From assembly GCA_005406025.1 (NCBI GenBank), contig BGZK01000012.1, positions 682,001-746,000 of the forward strand: a stretch of 64,000 bases of DNA, given 5' to 3'. How positions within the stretch are numbered: position 1 is the first letter of the stretch; each line of letters starts with the position of its first letter. Source of the stretch: Eumeta japonica (taxonomy: Eukaryota; Arthropoda; Insecta; Lepidoptera; Psychidae). The position numbers were made by a program, and so were the translations under genes. Below are positions 49,401-61,400 of this stretch, in pieces. The notes beneath the pieces were generated by a model that ran no database searches, was not told the origin of the DNA, and was given only the letters and a program-made list of their open reading frames with translations.

Positions 49401-52400
49401 AGGCTTATGTACAAGAGACCTACACTACTACACTATAAATTTCATCAAAATAGGTCTTGTAGTTTTTTTAATAAAATGCCTGTGACATACGGATGGACGT
49501 GACGAAACTACATGTAAGGATTTCTTTTCAGGCTTAGGAATTATTAAGAGAGAAATGTTTTATTTTCATAAATTTTTAATACATTTTGCTCAATATTTAG
49601 TACATACATCATTTTAAGAAACGTATTTTTGTTTGACATACCTAGACTTTTCATTAGATACGTACGTCATGCACTTGACAAAAAGTTTTTTTTTTATTTT
49701 CTGATCTTTTACCAAAAACAAGCCCCGAATTCAGTTACGTAATTCTGTATACCTACCTAATCACAACTTTTTAATTTGTAGGATTTACATTTAGAAGTTA
49801 ACATATTTTGTAATACAGATAATCTACGTATTTACGTGATTTTCATTCACATGCTTTTTTTTTAGAAAAAAAAACCAAAAAAATTTAAACAAAAATCACA
49901 AGACTTTAAAAACAGACAAAAGTTCAAAATATTAGAATCGCAGAGTACTAAGCTCTTATATACGGATATTGCTGAGTAGTAACACAATTTAACTTGAAAC
50001 CACTTTGTACACCTATCACTAGTCAAAATAGGACTTTAGGCGTGTATCACACAAGGATGCGTGCTTTTAGTACCTTAGGTTGATTGGTCGCCTGGAAGCC
50101 GCAGTGCAGACGTCGAAGCAGTTGCGTCAGTTGCGGATTAGTGCCCCGCTGCAGTAGATCGTAGAGGCCGATGCACGATTCCAACGTAATGCACGGCGCT
50201 CCGCCATTACATATTTCTGCAAAATGCAATATAAACATGTAAATATTATTCTTCATTGAGTATATTAAGCAATACAATCAGTTATTCAAATAATACACCC
50301 GTATGGAATGGCTGAATAAATTGATTGATATTCATTGTATTATAACTCATTGAATCCCACCCCTATCCCATTCGGAGCGAAGAACGCAAATACACGAGGC
50401 CTACAACATAAATCTAGAATTTTAGAATTCCGTGGTCCTAAGGAACCCTTATAGTTTCGTCACGTCCACCCGTCCGTCCATGTCTGTCTGTCCGCGCAGT
50501 AACACAGAGAATCTTAGTAATAAAAAACCTATAATTTGGTATGAGTATACATATTAATCACATCGACAAAGTGGTAGAATAAAATCTTAAAAAAAATATT
50601 AGAGTCCCGCTCTTACACATAACTGGGGATGACTTTTTTGTCTATCCCATGGTATGGGGTATCGTTGGATAACTCATTCACAAAAATTGCGGACCTGTGA
50701 AAATCATTTTTCGATTTAGAAATCCGTTTGCGGAATATTAAGTCTTATATTGCAAATTTTTGTTAGAGTCAAGACGGAGGGTAGATATTTATGTTTGTTC
50801 TTGGATAAGTGAAAAAATTCACACGACAGTAGCATATATAACTTATAAGGAAAACTATCACAACTAAGTAGACTTTATAAGTTAACGATCAATAGTCGAC
50901 CAACTTGTAGAATGTATTTGGAGAAGTGAAAAGCAAAATTAAAACTCAAAATAGCGGCTTAATATTATTTTAATTCTTTATTATTGTTTTTTTGGTTGAA
51001 TGGATGAATATGATCATGGGATATTTTTCTGTAGAGTAAAACTTAATGTAGTAATAACATGATATAACAGTTAATGTAAAATTTTAATTTTATTATTTCG
51101 ATTGAAATATATATTAAAGTAATAAAGAATTTCTTAGTTGTGAATGATTCTAATTACACTGTTTAACAAAATTTAAACTTCCTTTTGCTACACGAACTTT
51201 TTTTCTGTTTTTTTTTTAAATATAGGATGTTGTGAATAAAAATAAGCAGATCAATTTTTTTTATCACCTATGAATTTTATTTATTGAGCTATCATCGATT
51301 ATAAAGGAAAAAATATACATTTCTCAAAAAAAAAAAAAAAGATAATAATGAAACAAAAGTTACTACGATTTTCTGGAATATTTGGCTTCCGATTGGTCTC
51401 TTTTAATTGTCCAGCAGTAGTCGGCCAACATCCTTGGACCACATTTAGCTTTATAACGCTTTTCTATGTTTGAAATGTCCTGATAGAACCTTTCTCCGTA
51501 CTCATCACTTACATCTCCTAAATTTTCAGGGAAAAAAAGCCAAATGTGAATCTAGAAAATGAATTTTAAGCGACATATTACAATTCAATGCTTTGTATGC
51601 CAATAGGAGCTCGTCAATCAACTCTTTGTAGTTGTCACTTTTATGGTTCCCCAAAAAATTCGCAATTACTTTCTTGAAGCATTGCCAAGCCGATTTTTCC
51701 AAAATGTTCAATTCTTCTTCGAATATGGGGTCTTTTACTAATTCCCTGATTTGAGGTCCTACTAAAATGCCCTCTTTGATTTTGGCATCACTTAGAATTT
51801 CTCTTTTAAATACAAAAATCCATTTCCATTTCGATCCATCGCCTTTACAAAATTTTTAATAGGGCCTAATTTTATATGGAGTGGCGGAAGAAAAACATCA
51901 GAGGGCTTTACAAGTGGTCAATGCTTCACGTTTTTCTGTTCAGTAACTAAAGATCCACGCACAGGCCATACTTTTTTCTTGCAGTGATTTTTTCTATCCC
52001 TGCTGTCCCATTCGCACAAAAAGCAACAGAATTTGGTATAACCTAACTGCAGTCCAAGTAGTAGGGCGATAACTTTTAAATCGCCGCAGATTTTAAAATT
52101 ATATGTATTATATTGCATCTAATACAAAGTTGTCTAATAGTTAAGAATGAAATAAATAGATGAAAAAAGACAGCTAAGAGCATGTCGGACCATGCTCAGT
52201 GTAGAGTTCCGTAGCTGTTACTACAAAGAAATGCACTACAGATGAAAAAAACTACGGTGATACACTTTTTTTCATGTTTCCCGCACAAAATAGGTATAAG
52301 CACTTTAGTTGCCTATAATTAGAGAAATAAGTAGGCACGTCGACTATTACTCTTAAAGTTCACAAGCATAGGAGAGAATATACTCTCTTTTGCTTGTGAA

Positions 52401-55400
52401 CAATGATGTAACACTTATGACCTTCTGTTGAGCAGCGCAGTTTTTCGGCAACAACTCAGAAATAATATATACGATCATGTTCAAAATAATTTTCGTTGAA
52501 AGTATTTATTAAGCGTTACTTTTTCATTTATTTCATATTTTTTGGACATACAGTTTAAAAAATAAAGGGCGGGACACAATTTCTGCTACTTTCGGAGCGT
52601 TTATTTCCAAAAATATTCGATTAGTCAAAAAACTGCTTAGAAATCTTAACATATTTTTAAAAGAATACTCGTAACATGTGTTACATGTATAGTGTCCCCC
52701 TAATTTTTTTTTTTGTTATTTAACTAAGTAGCGGTTTATACAAGACACCTATACTCCGAATTTCATCAATATATATCTTGCTGTTTTTAAGAAAAACCCC
52801 TGTGACATATGGACGGACGGACAAGACGAAACTATAAGAGCTACGTTTTTAACATTTTGGCTCGGAATCTTAATAAAAGACGCATAAATACATTAACGAG
52901 AAAAAAAAATAAAGTGCATCGAATGAAATTTTAAATAAAATGGTATAGTTTATAAAAAGTGCAAAAATGCCAATCTTACTTATATCTTATCGAACGATAA
53001 GTCATATGTCAATGTTATTTTCTAGTGTCTAAATTTAAGTTATACCTTCTAAATAAATACTGATAATTAGCACACACATGAAATTTGAGTCGCATCTTTT
53101 ATTTTTTTTTGTTTTGATGACAAGGGTCTTCCATTTATTTTAAAAACTTAAGATGACTAATGTTATTAGTCTGATTTCATGTAAATACTAATGACATCAA
53201 ATTTTCCTTATTTTTAAATAGATGTCACAAAAGGCCAGTGACAAAACTGAGCTTTGAACTAACTAAAGGGGAATTCTACAAACTGAAATTAACGAGTACT
53301 GACGTTTTTATTTATGCATTGTACGTAATTTTTTTTTTTTTTGAACGTTGAAAACAATAAATATTACAAGGCCATAAGATGAATACATTAACTGGTACCA
53401 ATTATATTTGTCACATGGTGTCTATATAATTAATATACGTTCACTTTGGGCGTCTGTAAATGTATAACTGCTACGTTGTTTTTGTTTCGTACGATAATGT
53501 TATCGATAAATACTGACGTTTAATTTATTTACAGTTTTTCCTTAAGCGTCAAACGATATAACTTATAAACAAATTTTCATCAAAATAGTTCTTCATTTTC
53601 CCTGTCCGTACAAGGATTTTATTCCAACAGATGCGACACAAACTTCCATGGTGATTCTCCACTACATTGCTTTATTTTTGAAACGTACAGACGATACAGA
53701 CCTTTAAAGGTAGAAGACAAACAGACAGTTGGACGGATGGAGAGACGGCGTACGCTTGTTAATAGTCACATTGGACAGAACTTGAGAATGGAACTCGAAA
53801 AACTATCTTTTTGCTACCTTTACATTTCTATGTAAAGGTAGCAAATATATCTCTAATTATTATTTGGACGCAACTCTGTAAACGTTTGAAGAAGAAATAA
53901 CACGGAAGTCGGTGTTTTGAATATATATTTATTTGAAATTAAGCGTCTGTAAGTTATACAGTATCGTCATCCTTCCAATATTTACTGTGCTATAATATGT
54001 ATGTGTCACAATATTTGGTTAACAAAATATTGACACGTGAAGTCTAGATGTTAGACAACGCACACAACATAATCATCAATGATTATAGATTTTACTTATA
54101 TTTAGGGCCTGTGGTCAGAGTTCCGAGCCAAAATGGCAAAAACGGAACCCTTGTAGTTTTGTCATGTCCGTCCGTCCGTGTGTCACAAGCATTTTATTCA
54201 AAAACTAGAAGACATATATTGATGAAATTTATATTGCTGGTGTCTTATATAAGCCGCCACTATTTAATTCGTTAATTAAACGAAAAAAAATGTTTTTAGG
54301 GGGGGGGACTTCACACATATAACAGATACTATAAAAAATTTTTAGCAAACATCAACGGGTGGCACATATTCCGATAGTTCTTTTAAAAACACTCGTAAGG
54401 TTTTTTAGCAATTTTTCTGATTACGTGATTAGTTTCGGAAATAATCGCTCCGAAAATTGCAAAAATCTTATGTGTATCCCCTCTGTTTTCTAAACCGTAT
54501 ATCTCATATTTAAAAAATAACAAATGATAACGCTTAATAAATATTATCAACGAAAATTATTTTGAACATGGTCAGATTTAGGTACTATTTTGGAGTTATT
54601 GCCGAAATACTGAGCTTCTCAACAAAATGACGTAACTATCATGAAGATATGCTATTTTGCTGTTGCATTTTAGTTTACACTAGTTTAATAGTAATAGTCA
54701 ACATGCCTATTTGTTGAAGTGAAACTTCTAATGCGACTTCCAACAAGGTTGCGTTAAACGTTTAACGCTACCATGGAGGAGGTATAAAAGCACTCATACG
54801 TTAAACGTTCAACGCTCCTGGGGGGGGAGGGGAATAAAAAAAGAGACAGAGCGAGAGTGAATGCGTGGCACTCGAACACATGCGCGTAGTATACCTGTTA
54901 CAGGCCAGCGCGAGCGTTCGCAACGAGTAGCGTCCAATATTCCAACGCAAGAGGGAGAGAGAAAGAAAGATACACAAAGGCAGAAAGTAGGAGAGAGAAA
55001 GAGAGTGAGTCGGCAGTTTTCTTCTCGCAATTGTTTTCCGCAATTGTAACGTGCGACGAAAAGCGCAATTTCTACCCCTTCCTATTTTCATTTCCACATT
55101 ACGAATTTTCACTTTTTCCGCGCGGAGGGACTCCACGCACTATTTTTATTTTTAACGTGTTGAGTATCAGAAATATTTGGCGACGGCACGCTCTCGTTAG
55201 TGCACGTTACGCCGACAGGTTTCGCCTATTTGTTTTTCTAGTTATACCTAGGCGACTAAAGCGCTTACAAGTAGTCCGTGCGGAAAACATGGATAAAGTG
55301 TAACGACCTACTTTTTTTCATCTATTGTGCATTTCTTAGTAATAATGGCTTCGGAACCCTACAATGGGCATGGTCCGACATGCTCTTGGCCAGTTTTTTA

Positions 55401-58400
55401 AGTGTTCGGATGACGGTCGTCGTCGACGAACAACGCTTAAGACGAAACGGAACGCGTCGATCAGGATCGGGATTAGGACTGAGACCTAAATCGAATTAAA
55501 GACTAAAAACAGAGGCTAATACCTACGGTCGAGAGCGATAACGAGTATGAAAATTAATTTTTAACATTACAATATCGCTTTCACCGCCCGATCGTGCATA
55601 TTTTTGTATTTATAATATCATTTTACTAAAACATGTTTATAGAAAGCACTCGGCGGGTAAGGGTACGTCTATTGATTATGTGAGTCGTTTTTTTTTTTAA
55701 TATACGTCTCACGTGGGATTTTCCTCGTACTATTTAACGAATCAAATTTATCCAACATGGTCATATTAACAAAGTTGTTCGGTACAGGTAACAGAATAAA
55801 ATACTACAATGGTAGGTACATTCTGTGAATGTTAAAGTTGATGCGAGAATGGTCATTAACAAGCCCATCTGAGCCTTTAAAGCTCACGTAATTTATGGAA
55901 GACCCCCCTAACAATCGTAGAGGTGAATTGTAATACAGGTTAATCACGAGTAAGGCACTTGCCAAATTTACTTATTAATCGACTTCAAAAAAAGGAGGAG
56001 GTTTCACATTTGTCTGTATTATTTTTTAAAGGTATGTTTAGCTATAATTACGTCAATTTCAGAACGCCTTGGATAATTATAATTATAAAGTATTTATATT
56101 TTTGTTTGAAAGGGTATTCTCTCGAGTAGGGTTACTAGTTCGCCAAACCTAATAGCCGAACAGACCAGCCAGTTTGGCCGGACATTTGGGTAAAAAGGCC
56201 GGACACCCTACATAATTGAGGATTCTGTGTCTCAGTATTATTGTCCGGCTTTTTGCATTTCACTCATTTGCGAAATGTAAAAAGCCGGACAAACCGGAGA
56301 TCGTTTATTTTGGCCGAACGCGCAATCAAAAAGCCTAACTATGCCCGGCTTTATCCGGACGCCTAGCAACCCTACTCTCAAGGAAGCCGCACAGTCACCT
56401 AAGACAGAATCTGATGACTGGATCTCAGGTAGATCGAGGGATACCTTCAAAAGCCATCATCTCATGCTGTTGAGCCGATGATGGAAATCGCATTACTCCT
56501 TATAGGTTAGCAATTAGGGGATAACACTGTGATTTGCGAAGAGAAACTACGCTTCAATTTATTATTAGGCTATTTGTGAAATTTTGAATACCCACATTTA
56601 ATATTAATTATTAATCTACCAACATATTTACATTCATTTGTACAATTTTTATTTGATAATTTAAGCAGAAACACATCCGGTCTCCTTAACGATAACAGTG
56701 GAAACACCGTGAATTCATTTAACGTGGAAGTGGATGTGAATGTGATCTGCATAACTTTTATATTATAAAGAGTAATTTACATAGCTTTAATAACAATGAT
56801 TTGGCAGTTGCATTCTAACTGGGAATGTGAAGACCCTGGAATGATTACCAATCGACAATTAATTCGGGATCAGAACAGCTTTGCACTTGCTCCGAACAAA
56901 AGTAAAGGAGATTCCTGACCAGTTACATCAACCATGGTTTATTCCACATGTAAAATAGTCAAATGAATTATAAAGTCATAATTACTCAATAATTAATAAA
57001 TATGAAATAACTTTATAATAATAAAAAAAAAAAACGCCTTCAAAAGATTTGAGGAATACTTTTAGTTGTTTCTGGAGTAGGGTCCAGCTAAAGCTAGACA
57101 ATCTATATAAAGATGAATATGAAACGTGAAGTCAAAATGTGACCTTCTTCTAAGGAGATGCAACTGCGCCAGGTGCGGTTTTTATTTAGTTTTATAAAAG
57201 TAACTTTTGACAACTTTTTTATAAACGTATAAAAAAGTTGTCTGGTCGTTAGAATACAAATTTAGAAGCTATTTATAAAATTAAAAAAGTTAATTTTTTC
57301 GACAACGCTAAATGTCTGAAATTCTTTACTAGATTTTCTTCTTTTTGCTGTCATTAACATCAGAACATATTTTGTATAAGGTTTCATGTTCACCTCACTG
57401 CGGAGGCATATCCTACCACAATATTTTTATTTCAGATCTTAAGACCTTGTTTTAGACTACATATACGCTCAAAAATTAATTCAAATCGTTTTCATCTGTG
57501 GTGCATAGATTTCGGAAATAAGACGAGGAGCATTATTTTTTGCATATATTCAAGTACAAGTCCTATGTAACTAAAAAAGTAGAAAAATATGTTCTTTGAA
57601 CTATGCCCATTAAATAACACTAATAGCATCATTAATTATAAACTCAAATTGAGTCCTTAAACGGTATGCATTAGTTATAGTTAATATACGTGCTAATGTT
57701 CTTTATAACTCAGCCTATTTTCAAAGGCAATAACAATTATAATCACTATAAAAGCGGTAGTGATATATAAACTGACGCAAAGACAGACTTACGAATATAC
57801 ACAGAGCGTCTGGTAGATAGACGGGCAAACACCGAAACCTTGCGGTAAGCATCCCAGTTCAGATATGCAACCTTAAAAAGATCTAATAATAAAAAAAGTG
57901 CAAGTCGTATTTTTCTTCTGTACATTGATTGCATTGCATTAGTCTTCGGTCAAATGAAGCAAAATATTTTATTATATTTGTCCTTCAATACTATTTTGCG
58001 TTTTTTACGGGTCAACCGGACAACCGTTAATAGGAAGATATGGAATAAACAATTAATTTTCAAAGTGAGTTTTCGTTAAATATCGGTTTACTAGGAGATG
58101 ACCCTCAGTCTTATGACTTGGTATTTACACCTCTAAAGAATCATAAAACTCATTCAAACCATAGATTACCTCGGAATCAAAATAACAAACCTTGTGTACG
58201 TTTTCGAAATTTAATAATGTCAGCTACGTCATTTACTCCGATTCTTATGCTTACATCCTCGTTCCCGAATGTTTTCGGGAGATATAATTTTATAAAAATT
58301 CATAGTGATTGTGAACGATTCGTAAACGCGTTATTTACGAATTGAGAACGTAAGCAGTTCAATCCCTGACCGCACCATCGAGCGAATTGACTAATGTCTT

Positions 58401-61400
58401 TTTTTTTTAAGTAAATTTAAACTACTTTTATTTATATTGAATCGAGAACGAAACCGAAAAGGGAAACGAGAGCCCCATTGCTTATGTAATTGAGAATGAG
58501 ACCGCGATAGGAACAGACAGCGCAACCGGAACTACAACCGACAACAGGACCACGATCAGGATCGTGGTTGAAAGAAAGATAGAAAAAGTGAACGAATTAA
58601 TTCTATATCCGTCCGGGCGAATGCTGGTTGGTTGTAATCTTATAAACTGGTAAAATAAGACGCTGCGAAAGAGAACCCACCTAGTGACTCGAGCCAACGA
58701 GCTGCGGGACATTATAAAATATGTCTGAAACATTAATACGCCTATCAGTATATTTTTATGGATATCAATTCTTTGGAGAGATATCAATTTTACGCGAAGA
58801 TGTCGATTTAAAACGAGAAAGAAAAAAATAGTTAATAACTTCCGTTGAAAAACGTATTTTTTGCATTGTCACCGCGTGTCGCTCCGTTAACATATTAGGC
58901 TGTTGCCGGGTAGGCTGGTGGTGCACTCGTAATTCGTTTACCGAGTAAAGCAAAAGTGTTTTATTTGTTATTACATGTGTTATTTCGTTTTAAACTACTA
59001 TCAATTCTATGAATTCTTATCTATTCCGCGTAATACTTACTAATACAATAATAAGTAAACATAAAAAGGTCAATTTGTAACCTTCCTGGCATTTTAATGA
59101 AGCTTATGTACATGCGTAATTTCTCGATTTATTAGTCGATTTAGATATTTTTGTTTCGTGGCCTTTTAAAATCCATTGTAGTCCATATTAGTAATAATAG
59201 TCCATATTTTCTTAACCAAGATGAATTTTGAACACGATACTTCTATTCTATCAATTTCTTGTTCTTTCAAGTTTTAATCACGTCTAAACTAAAGCGTACC
59301 CTCCCTCAAACGTTGTACTTTAGATTGAGGGGTTTGTACCTTGACTCTTTCATGCTGGCTAGTGCGTATAAGATTGCTAACAATCGCAGTCACCAATGTG
59401 TTGACGTCCAGCCTCTGTAGTCTAACGTGCTCTCTATGAAGAACGAATCAAGTGAATATTTTCATTTTAAAAAATTAAAAAGTTAAAAGGCTCTCTGTGA
59501 AATGAAAATGTCTCCGTTTCTCCCCGTTTGTGGTTTATAGCTCGAATACGACTGATTCGTTTTTTTTTTATTGATACATAATAAGGTTATCTCGTCAGAT
59601 TTTAGTATAATCTAGTTTCACCCCACAGCTTCGTTTGCCTGAACAAATTATTGATTCCTGATTTTTTTCATACGGTTTGTTTGTTAGTAAAATAAATGTC
59701 CAAGGAAGCATCAAGATCATGTAAATTCGAACAGCGAGCAGCATCGGAATTGAGAACCAGGGCGGAACCGAAATAGTTTCAATTCGTTAGTGGAAATACG
59801 TGTTTTCAGTGTAAGAGTGCCCTTTGAGGTGACTTCGTCGGAATTGAATAAATATATTCATAAGCCCTTTACTTCTTTAGTTTCGATGTCGGACGATACC
59901 GAATCTTACCAATTATTTTTTAAATACTTCTAGAATACATATAAAGTTTACAAAATAGACTAAAATAGAAAATAATCAACATTGAATTTTAGCCAGATTT
60001 ATTGAAGTAATGCTAAACTGTGATTTATACCTATACGTCTGAAAATTAATTCATAAGCAGCATGGACTTTCAAAAAATTGTATTTTGCAAATAATAGTGA
60101 AACTTTATTTATTTTCTCTAGATATGAATTAAAAAGTTGGGCTGTGACAAAACGAATTCAATATAACTATAAAGTAAACTTTTCCTTTGAAATACATAGA
60201 AAAGGGAACGTTTCTTGATAGAATGAGTCACATGAAGATAAATTACTAATTACTGCGTATCATTTAAGTACCAATTATCTATCAAATCATAACGTTCAAC
60301 ATGTGATCCTTATATGAATATTATAGTTCTAATTATTGCCCTTTGTTATTTTAAGCCCATAAACTTTCTTAAAAAGGGTTTATTACATTATGGCACTTAA
60401 TACTTATTAACATTTGTATCTTTTCTTCCATTGTCGTAAATCTATTCATAAATCTAATTGCACGCCTCATAAGCGGAGCGCGTGAGGTAGTGCTCCACTC
60501 TCGCCTTACGAAAAACGAGTGATTTTTTGAACTTTAAATGTCTTTATTTATTACATGTTGCACTTGTAAAATAATGTATGCACGCAAACATACGGCAAGA
60601 ATAATCACTGATTTTAATATCTGTAACATCTTCAAAACACATTTTGTTATAGAACATATTTTAAAAACTGTTTTAAAAATGTTTTTCGTAGACGTCCGTG
60701 TGCCTGTATGTGCGGATCCTGTATGTGGTCACAATAGCGAATGAAATACTTTACTAATCGAGTGTTTTTTTTTTTTCATTCGCTTTAGTATGCATCTGAA
60801 TAGAAGCCTATTGAATTTCACTGTCTAATTCGGTGTAGTTTAATTGATATTTAATAAACAAAATTTTGACGAGTCTTTTAGTAAAAAAAAATTTTTTTTA
60901 TTAAATCTTAATCTAGAGAACATAAAAAACCCGAAGCGTGACTGTCTTTTTTATTCTCAATGTTTAAGTAAAAATTTTGACCCCACGGTATTTTTTTTTA
61001 ATTTATTTCAATTAAAAAAATAATGACGATTACGGTATAAATTTTTGTTAATATTTAGAATTTAGAGTATTGAACAATGCAAACCAAGTAATTTGTAATC
61101 ATTCATAAGGAGTGAGCTCCAGTCATTCGCCGGAGCTGACATACACACTTTTCTTTAGTAAAAATGGAGTAACCGCTATGAGGCGTGCACTTTTGGATTT
61201 TCCAAAATTTATTTATGTAATGCACTGGGGCAACGCGAAAAATTAAATCCAAATCAAAGTATATTACAAAATAAAAAGATTTATTTTAATATATTATTCA
61301 ATTAAAACAATAATATTGCGTAAAATTAACGAAATCTAAAATATGCACTTAATACGAACTAACGAATTAAAATTGTGATAACACGAATAGCGATAATGCC

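Larger units (their letters stand above)
45143..50073 (-). other. protease intron 2
   Basis: It contains a TA microsatellite (45184-45205), a GA run (46770-46784), a possible SINE (47210-47455), inverted repeat copy B (47591-48055), a mariner tail (48620-48740) and a minus-strand copy of the 'gggttccg' repeat (48811-49560). Confidence 0.55.

Noticed and set aside
58340..58380. AGTTCAATCCCTGACC tRNA-like 3' half
   Set aside because: No complementary acceptor stem or A box upstream.
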